A DNA stretch of 64,000 nucleotides from Marsupella aquatica (GCA_973895155.1 OZ316892.1:27528001-27592000), one strand, 5' to 3'. Positions 11,471 through 24,870 are shown, counted from the stretch's first letter. Numbers and translations are program-made. The notes: generated by a model from the sequence alone, not told the origin.

Positions 11471-14400
11471 AGACCCACTAATATGTTAGTCTTGGCAAAG
11501 TCAGCTGGGGGAAGGGAAATAACTTTTACTCTTTAATTACTAATCTTTCATTTTAAAAATTTGATATTTACGATCTCATCTATTAATTTATTTGAAATTA
11601 TAGAGAATACTTTTTGGGGCCTTGAAACAGATACGTAGTAATGGCAAGGCCAAGTGGAAAGGGACACTTGTTTGTCAGAATTACAACCTAAAAATATAAG
11701 CGAAATACCAGTACTTTATAGCACGAGTCTCAAATGACCACATGATTTTGACATTTAAGGTATTATTTATTTATCCCAAATTATCACGACCCCTGTTTTT
11801 TAAAGTTGGATTGCTAAGAAATAAATTAAAAATGAAAGTAAATAAATGAAATCTATATTTTAGTAGTCTACCTCAAATTGGCACGTGTTGTGGCTTGCAT
11901 GGTTGCTGCCACATTTGCAGTTGACTGGGCTTGCACTCTCCTCTTTGAAAAACAATGGTCATTGTAACGTGCAATGAAGCAGTAAAAACTTTCCTCGCAC
12001 CAATAATGTTTTTGCTCACATGACCCCTATTTTTCTCTATTCAACTGCCTAGCTAACAACAACCTAGTTTTGTAACATCTATTTTTGGCTAGCAATCTCT
12101 GGAGTCTTAAGAAAAACACTAAAAATATAAAAGGCAGCAAAAATCAAAAGAAGCTCCCATTAGAAACAGACTTTTGCCATGACAACACTTTAGCAACAAT
12201 GACATTATTTTCCTTGAAAAGCAACAATGACATTTGTGTTCAGCATCTTCGATACTGGCCAACTATGATACTTTCTCCAAAGAAATCACTTTTAACAATA
12301 ACACTTCCCATAATGATAAGAGTATCCACTACAATAAGATTTACTGCAATGACAATAGCTCAAAAAATATGACAGTTGCTGTAACCAACCTATGGCAAGT
12401 CCTTCTCTCAGAATGCCCTTTTTTACTGGTAAATGCATTTTTTAAAATTTCCTTTATGGGCACTTCTTCTTTGTAATTTTTCCCATAATCTAGCATCAGG
12501 AGACACCCTCTTTCATTTCTCCTGGAATTCGTTACTGACAAGTTTCAATCAGTTCCTTAAATTTCTCATTTACCTATTTTGGCTATGAGAGATTTTTTCC
12601 GGGACTTTTTCAGAATGTTTCATGTGTTAAAACTACAAGCACTATGCCTTAGCAAGGCTTTTACCAAGGATCCCTCGTTCCCACATTAGTGTCCTAATCG
12701 TTGGGCTAGATTTTAAAGTTTAGGTATGCATTCACAAGCTCTGGAATAGTTTTGAGCTAGGAAAGCCATCGCCAAAGGTAGAGTAGAATAATAGCCAAGG
12801 GTAGGGTATCGTTGTCTTTAATGCAGGTGTACAGAGGTTTTGAGGACCTACCTAGTGTTACGCTCATCCTTTTAAATAACTGAATTTGGTGTAATCTTCC
12901 AAGACAAGGAGATTGCTTCCGACAACAAACTTACACTTTTCCCTTCCTCCCTAGAAAAGAGAGGGAAATAAAAAAAACTAGCTTGCACTTGGGAATTGAG
13001 CCTCGCTAGTGCTGCACCGATATTCTCTGAAGAATGAATAGAAAGCCTACCTATAAGCTACATACAGCAGACGTGACGTGCAAGAGCATATAGTTGTGAA
13101 CAAACTGAACATGGGCAGCAGCGGTTGCGAATGTGGGACCTATACACACCGCCGCAACACTGATGTCGAGAACAGAATCAAAGTCTTGGCCTAAAATTAA
13201 CAGTGATTCTTGCGGCAGCTTCAATTACATACGGTACAAAATGTCAACGCAGTACGTACCCCAATGACAAGGCCAAAAACTATACAGACAGTACGAACGA
13301 ATACCTACAGCAATGCATTTGTACCGAGGGCAGCCGTAGATCGATCGGAAAGCGATTCCTCACCTGCTTTAAGCAAATGTTTGTTTTCGTGGGAGTGCAT
13401 GGTGACATGTTGTACTCTGAATCATCCTTTCGGAAACACGGGATTAGAAGCTTTAATTACTCACACGAAATTGACACCGTGATTTGTTACATTGAGTTGG
13501 CCTTTGGATGGTATCGAAGGAGAGTATGGGACCTGGAATGCGGCTGCAACGAGCTGCTGAATGGCTAGCCGGCTCTCCAGTCTCCACTTTACTTGCGTCG
13601 TAAATTTTGAACGGGATATGGGGAACATTTTCGGGCCTTGGTGGTATACGGGGATGGGGGTAACGGGGAACGAACGATCGAGATGCTTGTAGACGTGAAC
13701 CACTGCTTAACAGTGACGTACGTGTATAGAGGATCGATGGCTCATTCGGATTTCGAGAATACTGGTTTTATTATTAATTATTCCTCACGGGGGATGTGGG
13801 AGTCTGCAATAATCCTGCATCAGGATAGCAAAGCATGGCGTAGCAGTAGGAGTATAGCACACACGACAGACACCCCGGCACCCCGCACACACCATGCCAG
13901 GTCGAGGTATGTGACGCATGATTAGGAATCCTTCTCGAGCGAGTGATTTCAATCATTTGCTGGGTCTTACTGAAGATCGCTCATAAATGTCGATCCTTTT
14001 TTAGGGCCTGCGGCAGTGCGGCACACATCATCACAAATCAGCATCGATCGATCGGAATGGCTGGGCTGGCGCTGGCTGCTGGCTGGAAGGGAGGGCAATC
14101 ACAGGTGTACTGTGTACATGCGGACTCCTCGAGTCCTTGCAGCTAGGTAAGTAGCTGCTGCGTCGCTGAGTGAGTGCTGAATTGCTGATGGAGCAGCAGT
14201 GCAGCGCAGTAAGTAAGTTGGAAGTTATGAATACAGTCCAGGTACCATATACTGGCGGCATTTTCTGATGATAGCGTTTGGCATTCCCAATATCCGAAAA
14301 ATCGTACGTACCTCACATTGTTTACTGTTATCCTTGTAGTTGCGCAAACTGTGGTAGGCGATGCGGCGTCGCTGCTTTAATAAAATTAAGCAACGAGATG

Positions 14401-17099
14401 ATGATGTGATGGCGATGATGATGAGTGAGTACCTTGGCTTAAAAACTCCCGGCTCTCTCTCGTGAACAAGTCATGGACTATTAACTCCACACCCTGCGTA
14501 GTAAGAGCTTTCCATTCGTTGAACGCGAGTGGTAGGTTAATGTCCTTCATTACATGAAATTACGTTATTGAACCAAATGCAGCAGCAGCTCAGCTCAATC
14601 CCCGGAATGGTTCGGAGAGCATTATGCTACCTAGATCACAACACACTTTGTGGGCTGGTTTTCCTTGTGGGCGAATAGGTAGCCACCTATGCGCTCTAGC
14701 TACTGCTGGATGTACCGCTACAGTACCCAGGTCGGTGTCCAGAGAGGCCGCGCAGCTTTTGGGCTTCTTGAGAGGCATTTATGACTTCTCCCACTTAGCA
14801 TAGTTTACAACGTTCACGATATTGACGAGGCCGCTGAAACTTGTAAGGAGATTGGGACAGTCGATCATGCAGGATTAGTGGTGCTGGCTGGGGCATCGTC
14901 CAGTCCAGTCTCTCTCTCTGAAGTCATCATGAGTTACTTACCCTCCTCGCCGACGGACGTGTTTTGGCTCGTGAGATGTCGAATTATCATGTCCACATGT
15001 ACACCCACTCTGATCTCATTCATGCCTGGCCGCAGCAGCAGCTCCCTTGCCCAGCCAGGGCTCTCCATCGTCGTTCAACTTGGATAATCATAAGTAGACG
15101 GTGCATGAGTAAAATATCTTCGACCTCTTCGTCGAAAGAAACTTCAATCAGCTTTTCCTGCCACAATTCCAATCAATCACAGCAACTCACACTTGAGTGA
15201 GAGCGTATAACGTAGATTCCTCTCGATTACTCCAGCGCAATGAGGACCTGCTGTAAAATATTCTATTTGCTCTCACACAAACACACGCACCCTGCGTGGC
15301 TGGACCATTGCACTCGATTGTGCCAAGTTTCTCAGCCGTCTGAATCGCGCTGGATATAATGATCAGGTCTTCTGACTTCGGCGGCCTTTCATTGGGGACT
15401 GTCTTTCATGGACATGTCCATCAACCCCCAGTGCGCAATCTCCTGCCACTGTTATGGGCCAGATTACGTGCAAAGCATCCAACGTGATTCAGCCCCCTGT
15501 CGATCAAATTGCTTACAGTAAATTTGACCTCGCGAAATTAATCTCTTCCCATGAGAGCTTTCTTCTACGATATGGGGCCACTCGAATTCCCACTGATAAA
15601 TATAATTGCCTCTCAACTTCGCCAATGATCTCGAGTTCCAAAGTCCACAGATTCAACAGAGCAAAATCTGACAATCGTTCCAGTGAAGAGTCAAAACTTG
15701 AGATGGACGAGTAAACCTGCTGTGAACACTATAATCCAACATCTCATGCATATTTTCAGAAGTATCACTGTATCAGTCAAGAATTGACATTACGTCAAGA
15801 GCTGGTTTGAGTCGAGTTCAATAATATCTTCAAGCATGAGAATGTATATCAACTTTGTTGGAATCATAATTGAAGCCCTACACGACGTTAGATCAATTAA
15901 GCACAAGTTGTTAGACTATGGCCTTCCAATTCTCCTTGATTCCTTCTGCATTCATCAACAACTCATGCTCCATATTAATTACAACACTTTTATAATATTA
16001 TGGAGGAGTTGAATCAGGAGAAACTATGTCAGGTGTTGGCAACGATACCTTTCTAATTTGAGATTGATTATTACACCAGTGAGATACCTGATCATGATCA
16101 CCCTTCCAGAATGAGCCTGCTATAATGCTTACACATGATCTGCAAGGGTTTTTTGGTTGGACAAACTACAGTAATAATGTTTGAATTTGCTCAAATGGCT
16201 CAGTGTCTGTTTTCCCAAGAGCTTTCAAATGACCACATACCCCCTAAGGTACATTTTTAATAAAGAGGCGAGGTCCACTACCCTGAGGAATACATACAAC
16301 TACGCTCCGAAAAATGGGACACTTACACAGACACACACAACACCACATGCACAAGCTATATGTGAACCCATTTTAATTTGGTAGTAAAATGTTAAGTCTG
16401 TTTCCTCTTATTTTTAAATCCTATTAGTTCTAGCAGGTAGAAACAACACCTAGATCCAAGGCTTCTCACTGACAAATGAGATAATTTGAATCGATCTCTT
16501 ATTCCCTGCATTTGACTTGATCACCCTGGTATTATAATAAGGATTGTTGAATACAATAACAAGACCAAAAACACATGGGAAAACACTAATAAGGGGGCCT
16601 CTGGGGCCTAGTAGATTTATTTTAGTAACTGTTCAGCCCACTTGAGCATGAAGTGATTGGGCTTTGCATTAGCAATATTTGCTCTGGTCATTATGCTAAG
16701 GATCTAGACTTCAATGAATACACACAAATTGTTTACTGGTCACCGATCTCCTGTTCTATTCTACAGATGGCTCACACTATAGCTATTGGCAATTTAACTG
16801 CACTTTAAGGAACACCTTAAACGGGAACTGTAATTTTTTAAGAAATCCACCTTCACGACATCCGTAATTGCTGCTTCAAACTGAAAAATACATTGCTTGT
16901 TTAGTCAGAGTGGCGTCATGGCCACTCTATGTTTAAGCATTCATTTCCTGCATTCATTTGTACCCATCTTGCCCGTCAGATTGCTGATGAGATTACCATA
17001 CTTCAACCAGCCAGGTCAATAAATTCATTTATTATCAACCACTGTAAATTAGTTACTGGCTCTAAAGCTGTAAAGTAGTCACTGTCTCTAAAGCACAGC
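11471..17099. other. Long intergenic region without a supportable gene
   Basis: 11.5-13.0 kb is AT-rich with no coding signal. 13.0-15.3 kb has higher GC, runs of AGCAGC/CTGCTG and CT-rich patches resembling plant leaders or promoters. Its open frames (such as 13203-13568) match no family I know and lack clear exon-intron structure. A non-coding transcript or the regulatory region of a gene with very short exons cannot be excluded. 15.7-17.1 kb returns to AT-rich spacer. Confidence 0.4.
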
Positions 17100-17410
17100 C
17101 TGGTGTTAGTGTTACCGAAATTAGTGTTATGGTATTACTAAAACTGATTTTTGTTTACATTGCTATTAAGAAATGGATGATCTTAAGTCCAAAGTAACTC
17201 TAATTATTGTTGATTTTTCAAAATAGTTTCCCTCTATTTTCCACACTTGAGACCTCAGTAACACTAATTCATGTGCGCAGAAATAGTGTTAGCACAAAAT
17301 TAGTGTGACTAACACTGATTCACAAGTAGACCATGAACATCAACATTCCCGAGGTAATGTTAGTCACACTAATTATGGTAAACAGTGTAGGTTACCATAA
17401 TTACTTAACA
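17100..17410 (+). repeat. Dispersed repeat, copy 1 (related to 55,830-56,200)
   Basis: This segment is collinear with 55,830-56,200 in the same orientation. Shared blocks are TTAGTGTTA, AGTCCAAAGTAAC followed by TTTTTCAAAA, CTTGAGACC, ATTCATGTGC with AGAA, and TGACTAACACT followed by GTAGACC. The two copies are clearly diverged, so the element is old. It has no open frame and may be a non-autonomous transposon. Its ends carry TAGTGTTAC-like and GTAACACTA-like words, but a clean terminal inverted repeat is not established. Confidence 0.7.
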
Positions 17411-19403
17411 AAATGAAAATTAAAAGCTTATTATTTTGTCCTTAGGTTAGGGGAAGAAAGAAGAACAGTCTTCAAAATTCAAGTTTTGGGAAAATCTCTT
17501 AGCTTCAATTGAACTCAGTTGAAGAATAAATTACACTTGGAGAACCCAGGAAATTCAAGAGATCAATTGGTTTCCTTTTTACGGAATCCCATGGGAAGTG
17601 CCTTCCAAAATTCCTGGCTGCACATGCAGCCACATCAGCATGATTAGTCACAAACAAGAACCATTAGTTATGTAAGAAGAACCAAATTTGACTAGTCATG
17701 TTTGAGGCAAGGCAAATAAAAACAATTAAACCTGTAATTGTAAAAACAATGGAAAACTGAAAAGTAACAAATTTTTAAGAAAACAAGGACACGGTATAAT
17801 AAGGGTGAACTAACATAATCTTTGGGTGAGTTATGATTGATATATCTGTGTTTTCTTGTAATCTATTTTAATTCTATATTCAATTTACACATTTTTTTAA
17901 ATAGTGACAAGTAGAAAGAAACTCTTTAACTACTCTAACATTAACCAAGGTAACATAAGAAACCCAATAAACTTTTCAACTTCTTTAACATTTACCAAGG
18001 GTAACCTAAGAAACCCTTTGGTTACTATAGATAGAGGAGTAACAAGCAAAGGTAAGAAACACCATAACTACTAAGGGTAAAGAATATTACCAATGGACTC
18101 TAAGACCTTTCAACTACTATGGAGAAAACAATATTTTGCATGAACTATATGGAATGTTATATATATTGTATAAAAATAGAGGTACTAGGGAAACATTTTG
18201 CATGGAGAGTTACCGTGAGTATTACTGTGAATGTACTCCTATTTAATTGCCTTCAATGAAATATGGCCTAACTACCAATTCACTTCATTTAGAATAAATC
18301 CTCCATTGAATCATTGTCCTCTCATCTATCTAAGTATTACAATGTAAAACTCTTCGCAGCTCAAAATATTTCAATAAAGCAAGCTTACATAACCAAGGGA
18401 TCCTTGAACTAATTAATATTTCCCTAAGTAGATTTTAAACCAGGGGTCTCATTTTTGCAAAAACATGGTATATACAACAAAACATAGAATCTTTTTATTA
18501 GTTGTAAGACTGAGAAGAATTACAAATTTCTGTTGAAAAAACTTAAGGTTTTTAAAATTAATCCAATTTTGAGGCTAACTTGTAAGGAAGCTGGATGAGA
18601 TTTTGAAGACCACATTTTGAAGACCACGTGGTAAAAGAATTTTCAAGAAAATTCTTAAGTTTTTGGGTGTATTTGACCTAAAATGTCACAGGGGGTGTGG
18701 GAGACTCCCTAAAATGAGACCCCCTACTTAGGTATAAGCAAGTTAGACCATACTCTTTTTAGAGCCAAAACCAAGGAGGAAAATGTTTTAGAATAAAATA
18801 ATTAGAATTTTTGGATAAAAGACAACAATATGTAAGTACCTTGTTCAATGGATTTAGTGTGAGCAAAGAATTGTGCTATTTCAAAATTAGCCTCTGTAAC
18901 ACTAATGTAAGGAGGGATTGAAAACATAGCCTAGTGTAGGTAACTCAAATTGTCTACTTAGACTCCGTATACTCTAGCTATCATCAGGTTCACTTACTGT
19001 GCAACGCATGAAAAACTGATCATTATTCTTCTTTCCAAAATAGAGAGCAATCTTTTAAACAATCTGTGGATTTCACCTATTAGAACCAATGTGAATACTG
19101 GTAAATCAGTGTTCTATATTAGAATATTAATACCAACATTATTTTTCTTTCCTTTTTGTCTTGAACTCAAGTGAGGAAGAAACACAATGTCTCCCCACAC
19201 TAGTAGTGACCTACATTCATTGTAGGGAACCCATTTCAGGGTGAGCCCCACTGATTTGACACTGACTAGCTTGCACCAGGAGGGTGAGAGTATTAAATCA
19301 AGGCCACAGAAACAACCACTCAGGTTCTGAGGAGATAATAGATCAGACCTATCATCCATTACTAACCCACAATTCCATCCCACCCACATACATATACCCT
19401 CCA
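17411..19403. other. AT-rich spacer with a small tandem repeat
   Basis: No gene is seen. At 17929-18016 a segment of about 38 bases is repeated with a period of about 50 (CTAACATTAACCAAGG and TTAACATTTACCAAGG, each followed by GTAAC.TAAGAAACCC). The rest is low-complexity AT-rich sequence. Confidence 0.55.
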
Positions 19404-19495
19404 CACCCTAGGTTTGTGTGAAAGGGGGATTGAACCTGGGGACTCTCAATTCCAGGCTAATCCCATAGCCAACTCACCTAAGTAAGCCAGTTGGT
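19404..19495 (-). mobile_element. tRNA-derived SINE-like element
   Basis: Read on the minus strand, there is an A-box-like TGGCTATGGGATT (about 19459-19471) and a perfect B-box GGTTCAATCCC (19426-19436). The spacing suits an internal RNA polymerase III promoter. There is no intact cloverleaf, so it is not called a tRNA gene. A related arrangement with B-box GGTTCAATTCC is at about 54.53-54.6 kb; both are followed by CCCCTTT and CACAC. The 3' body length is unknown. Confidence 0.55.
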
Positions 19496-20005
19496 GTATT
19501 ATAATTCTTTTCAAAGCTCCACCAACACTACCCTATAATTTTCGAAAATGAATGCTGCATGGACTCTAGAATGGACTGAAAATGCTCGATCAGAACATGC
19601 AACAAAGCTGGTTAACTTTTCTAGCTTCGCGACAAACCATAGCTCTTAACAAAATCTATGTTCTAGAAGGACAAAAGAGAACTCTGATAGTACCTTGTAA
19701 ACTTTTGATTCAAATTAAAGTCTTGATCTGTAAATAGTGTCCATACCATGTAAACCTGTTTTAGTTACTTTTACCCAGACAGTGTTTAGTAGCATCAGCA
19801 GCTGGTGGTTTGATGTCTACGTGGCCTTGAACTTGAAAGAAAGCAGATCATCATGTCATTACTCAAGACTGCCCGTGTTATCTGATTTTCAGTTGACCCA
19901 TTTGTGAGTGTTAAGTGAAGTCATGATTTATAACAATTGACCATTTTTGTGCTCATTAATTGGAAATGGAGAAAATGATCGGACTCACAAAAGTCTCAAA
20001 CTTTG

Positions 20006-20060
20006 TCAGGTAACAAATCTATATAAACTCATTACTTAGTATGTGTGTCTGCTTATAAAA
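20006..20060 (+). repeat. 55-bp exact direct repeat, left copy
   Basis: This is identical over 55 bases to 20615-20669, starting TCAGGTAACAAATC and ending GCTTATAAAA. The two copies bracket 554 bases of AT-rich DNA without an open frame. The identity contrasts with the diverged repeats nearby and points to a recent event. Confidence 0.95.
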
Positions 20061-20614
20061 TACTTATAAACCCTAAACTTATAAATTTTGAGGCTGCTAT
20101 ATGGTGAGTCCACCTTTCATACTTTGTCTCATTCAAAATTTTTGTCAAGTATTTTTATTTTAATGTGCCTTAACAAGGTAAATCATTTGTATTAATTTAA
20201 TTTTGAATTAACTTTAGGACCCCTCTTAATTATAGTGAACTTAGAGTATTTTGAATGTATTTGGCTCCCTTCATCAAGGTCTAATCTTTCCTTTCCAATC
20301 ACTCCTTAGTGAATTCTTTTTTTTCTCATGAGAGTGTAAGAAATGAATTTGAACAATGTACACATCTGGTGTACTAAGTTCCCCTCATGGTTTATTTTGC
20401 AAAATTTATGGTTTTAATGGAGTTGAATGTCATTAACTAGAAGCAAGTGAAAATCTGTATTGTATGTGCAGAACTCAACTCTTTAGTACCTTTGTACTTT
20501 CTTTGTCATAATGTGATAAATTGTATGTGATATATTTTACATGTACCTACTTAACTAAATTACATATCACTACAAGACAAAAAAAAAGACATGTTCCAGG
20601 ATGAACATGCTATA

Positions 20615-20669
20615 TCAGGTAACAAATCTATATAAACTCATTACTTAGTATGTGTGTCTGCTTATAAAA
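20615..20669 (+). repeat. 55-bp exact direct repeat, right copy
   Basis: Identical to 20006-20060 in the same orientation. The interior (20061-20614) could be an insertion with very short terminal repeats, or the repeat could come from a local duplication. No transposase or primer-binding site was seen. Confidence 0.95.
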
Positions 20670-20711
20670 AACTTTGATACTCCAATTTGGTTTCCATGCA
20701 AATCTTTAGTT

Positions 20712-21215
20712 TCATGCTGGTTTTGACATGTGAGCACCACTTCTTGTCAAGAAAGAGTCAGTAGTCATACCTGGCTGAGCAAGTTTGCAGAAAGATTCTA
20801 CTTTTACAACTATTGTAAAATTTGCGCTAAAACAATCACGACCTTTGCAGACAGGTCCTATAGATTGGACATAAGTTAAAGTATGGGGAACATTGGAGCT
20901 TAATAAACACACATCCAAAACTCCTCCAAATAAATGAATAAATGGACATGTCTTAATTTGAAATTCGAAGGTGCAATTTTGGTCACGAAATAATAGTTGC
21001 CAACTTGACAACCTTGTCCAGAAAGTTGTCACATCTGATTTGAAAATGCTGCCACTATATACTAGTGAAGCTGACAATGCTTTCAATTGGGCTGAGATTA
21101 TAGCTTCAACAGAAATAAACATCATTCTTCTCCTGGACCAGGCAACATTGTTTTGTTCAGATGACATTACATTGAGCAGAATCAGCAGAGGGAAGTTCAG
21201 AAAGTCTTGAGACAT
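20712..21215 (-). CDS. Unassigned 167-codon open frame
   Basis: An ATG-initiated frame on the minus strand stays open for 167 codons in AT-rich DNA. Stops should be frequent there, so this length is mildly unexpected. The product has a hydrophobic N-terminus (LLILLNV) and several Cys and Ser residues, but no motif I recognise. No neighbouring exon, family match or duplicated copy supports it. It could be a gene fragment, a transposon remnant or chance. Confidence 0.2.
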   Translation of the reverse strand: MSQDFLNFPLLILLNVMSSEQNNVAWSRRRMMFISVEAIISAQLKALSASLVYSGSIFKSDVTTFWTRLSSWQLLFRDQNCTFEFQIKTCPFIHLFGGVLDVCLLSSNVPHTLTYVQSIGPVCKGRDCFSANFTIVVKVESFCKLAQPGMTTDSFLTRSGAHMSKPA

Positions 21216-22539
21216 AATCCAGACGGTTGTTAAGTCATTAACTGCTTCTTTTTGACAGATATGTCAGTTTTGGATTTTGTCCAAAATGCAGCTGGTCCCA
21301 TTAGTTTTCTTTTTGGTGTAAGCTAGCTAATAGCTTAATGCAGCCCATGGGGATTGTCAATCATAGTCTTGGTCCATCCGAGCTGCAGTTTCAAAAAACT
21401 TTCCATACACAGGAAAATTCTACAACAAAATATTTTGTTCCTTAACCTCACACTTATTATGATTGTGAAATTTCAAAGATGAAGACTTTGCTCAAAGGAA
21501 TCGGGTACGGTGATGCTAACCTTGGCTTGCACATGAGCAAAGCCTGGCCAACGTTTGAGGGAAAAAATTTACTCCCAGATTCATGATCCATAACTAAGTT
21601 AAGGTCCATCAAATTTTGAGATTTGAGACCCCTTATTATATACAATCAACAACTGATGTCGCTGCAAACATATATGTGCATTCAGTTGCCATAATTAAAA
21701 GGTTATGAGCAACAGAAAACTAAATAAGGAATATGGGCTGAAAGGAAAGGAAAGGGGAAAGAAAGTTACAAGAAGCGGGTAACATGGATTCTGAAATTAA
21801 AGTTTAATTTGGGCTGATCTACCTCACTGTGCTTTGGACATGATAAAGCTTGCTCCCCAATAAGGTTCTGCCCTACTAATAAGTGTCTTCACTCAAAAAA
21901 TAATAGGCCCTGAACCTATTTTTTAGCCCATGAAAGCCCTTCATTAGTTAGACATGAAATTCAACATTCATAAGAGAAATTGGTAGACAGTAATCACTTA
22001 CTTAAATTCGTAGTATACTAAGGCCAGATTTGCACTTAAATATGTAGTATATACTAAACCCAGATAGATGCACTGGCTGCTTGCCAATATCGTCGAGGAA
22101 GAGCTTGGTTATATGAACAAAGATGCTAGATAGTATTGGAGACGACCGTCGTTGAAATTGCTGATATATATGGTTCCTGAAGAGATGCTTCTAAGACCAA
22201 AATAATGATAATCTTCTTTGGCAACTTCGAAGTTTATTCTCAACTTCTTATTAGGCCATGTCCACGAAATTGTCTCTAGTAATGTTTTCTCTCGATCCAC
22301 ATCTGTTGTTCACTCGAGAAATTCATGGCTTCAGAAGAGTCGATCCAAACTCATTGGTTGACAATGTAGCGGCGATGGAATCAAGTGTGGAGCCCAAAGA
22401 AGCTTGGGGAAGTTTATGAGATCGAATACCTCCTGAGAAACTGACTAAATTCTAACGTGTTTGAGAGAGGTACCACTGTTAGTTGATTGAATATCCTCTT
22501 TCACTGATTAAAATAAATATCCATAGAGAGGAGTATTGA
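21216..22539. other. Intergenic sequence, no gene seen
   Basis: AT-rich to moderate composition with only short open frames and no recognisable element. From about 22,540 it grades into the partial repeat unit. Confidence 0.5.
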
Positions 22540-24222
22540 TCAGAGTAGGAAATTGGAATTAATCCTGTCCTGTGTACTTAGAACAAAGTTCAAAATTAAC
22601 AAACGGCAGTACGATATCGATCCGATCGATCACATCACGATTACTAATGGGACAGAACCACCAACGTTCGATCAACTCTCTAGACTTTGAGCTTGGTTCT
22701 AAAGACGCGGATAGCAAAAGTTCGAGTTACTCAATGATAGAATGATGTCAATTAAGGGAAAGGAGTAGGACTGCCAGTGCTGTAGCTTCAGTTTTACAGA
22801 GCACTCAACGTTGAGAGCTGATTACCTGTCACAGATGACTGAAGTCTCTCGAAGAAAATGAAGTCAAATTAGCTAGAGCATGAATGAGCCGTCCCATACA
22901 ATAGCGTACTTACTCATGATCAGTATTCTGACTCTATTTTGATATTTTGATAGGGCTCCAGTCTATTTTTATAGCGGAGTACTCATGAACACTTACGGGT
23001 TGATTATGATTTCAACAACAGCGTTGGAAGGTACATTGGAAACCAACATTTACCTTCCGTTTGTTTTCCCCTCGAGAGATTTAGAAAAAAAAAAAAAAAA
23101 AACTTGTTCCGGCAAAGGTCACTTGATATCTGGGAAAGGTACATGGAAAAAACAAATTGAATTTTGAAATTCATTTCTGCATGGTGGCATTCTCATCATA
23201 ACTAGTTGTGAGAATATACTCTATCACACTATTGAACTCCACACTTGTTGATTATTATTTGGTACTAGATCGCTAGCTTAAGACAACGTTCGCAGCGTGG
23301 AAACTGAACTTCAAATTTGAGTTTCTTTCCTGAAACGCCTCCTGTAGCCGCCAGTTATTTGATGTGAAGGTGAAAGCACGTCAGAGCTAATGTCTAGCCC
23401 TAGGCTTGAGCTATTGATCTGAAGACGGCTGTTACCCCGGCTGTTATCTGCCCATTTCGATTAGCTCATCCCTTTAGACAATTATGTTTACTGCATATAT
23501 TTTCTCTACAAACACCTATAGGTAAAGTAACCCTTAATCCTGTCATAGTTGGGCTCAGCTCGAGTAATATATGATTACATATCAATTAATCTTTGAATTG
23601 ATCTGTAAGAGACATGAATATTTGTATTTGAGTAAGGAAATAGGAAGAATCTATACCTCCAGCTCTCCAACGAAATGATTCTCAATCCCTGTTGACTTAG
23701 ACTGAAAGAAAATCAATATAGACTGAGGGCGTCTGCCATATTTTGCAACGAGACGAAAGTGACCTTCCCCGGTGATATGCCATTCTCGAGAGATGGTTGG
23801 AGAGTTCTACCTAGAAACTAAATATTGGTCGGGCGACCATTTCCAATGTACATTCGAGCTAGGACCTCATAACGATAATCAACTTTTAACAGACTAGCCC
23901 CTAGATTATCATTAGAACTTTGGTACAAGAACGTTAGCCAGATTGATGCTCTGATTTGACGTCATGCACCTCCTCCCTTCTTCAGTCCTTGACGGCAGGC
24001 GATTGGCGCCCAATGCTAGGTTCACTCCCGGCCTCACTACGGCATTCCGACACCGATGCTAATTTCACTCCTACCTTCACTCCCGGCTTCACTACGGCAT
24101 TCCGACTACTCTGACTCCCCCTTATATCTATTTGTAGAGTGAGGCAGACTCACAATTATGCGTGCTACCCTGTACACTGAAGTCATCTGATTCAGGTTTG
24201 TTAGAACGAAGTTACTTGTTAT
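22540..24222. repeat. Partial copy (unit 0) of the spacer found in units A and B
   Basis: Shared landmarks with the spacers at 29.5-30.5 and 40.0-41.5 kb are TTCTAAAGACGCGGAT (about 22,697; also about 29,965), a TGAGCCGTCC block near 22,886, and GGAAGGTAC followed by ATTGGAAA near 23,025. TTGTTAGAACGAAGTTAC near 24,200 matches the sequence just upstream of both GIL1-like genes. In this unit the sequence downstream leads to the 192-residue gene at 24871 instead. An 18-base A run lies at 23085-23102. A 31-base segment is repeated at 24021-24051 and 24076-24106. Confidence 0.65.
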
Positions 24223-24870
24223 TTGCTCCCAGTTGTCGTGGTCAGGAAGCTATCATTTAAGGAATGGTGGTTGTTTGTGTTTTCAAGAACGTTCCACCAG
24301 TAAAACACTTCATTTCTGCCTCGATTTCTGCCTACTGAGAGAAAGTTTATATTGTTGTCTAGAAACTGTGAGCCGAGTTCTTGTGATTCAGAGCCACTCA
24401 CCTCATGATTAATGTGTGGGCTTTTTCTACCAGCGAGGAAACTGCCGGGTCTCGTCGCATTGGCGAAAATCAAGGTATCAGAATAATAATCTAGCTGCAA
24501 TCTCAGCGCTCTATTAATTTGAATGCACGCCTAGCTGCTGAAGTCTTGAAATTAGCGAGGATTGCAACGAGTTGGACTAGTCGACAACTCTGACTTCATC
24601 TCCTTACCTCCCTAGAGTTTTTCATTGATACTTACAATAGCTAGACGAGCTTCGCTGCAGTTAAAATTAATTTTCGATAGAGAGTATACCTGTTGAGGTT
24701 CCCGAGCTAGTAAGGTTTCACTCTCAGTTCTTATCCTTGTACGATAGTCTGACCGGTATCTGAAGGCCAAAAATCAACATTTGGTTTAGCAGTTGTGTGG
24801 GTCGGCTAGGGTGGGGCTTAATATCTCATCTCTCGATCCTGTAGTGATCATATAGCTAACGAGCCTATAG

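Noticed and set aside
13203-13568. 121-codon open frame as a gene
   Set aside because: No family resemblance, an overlapping frame on the same strand is of similar length, and there is no supporting context.
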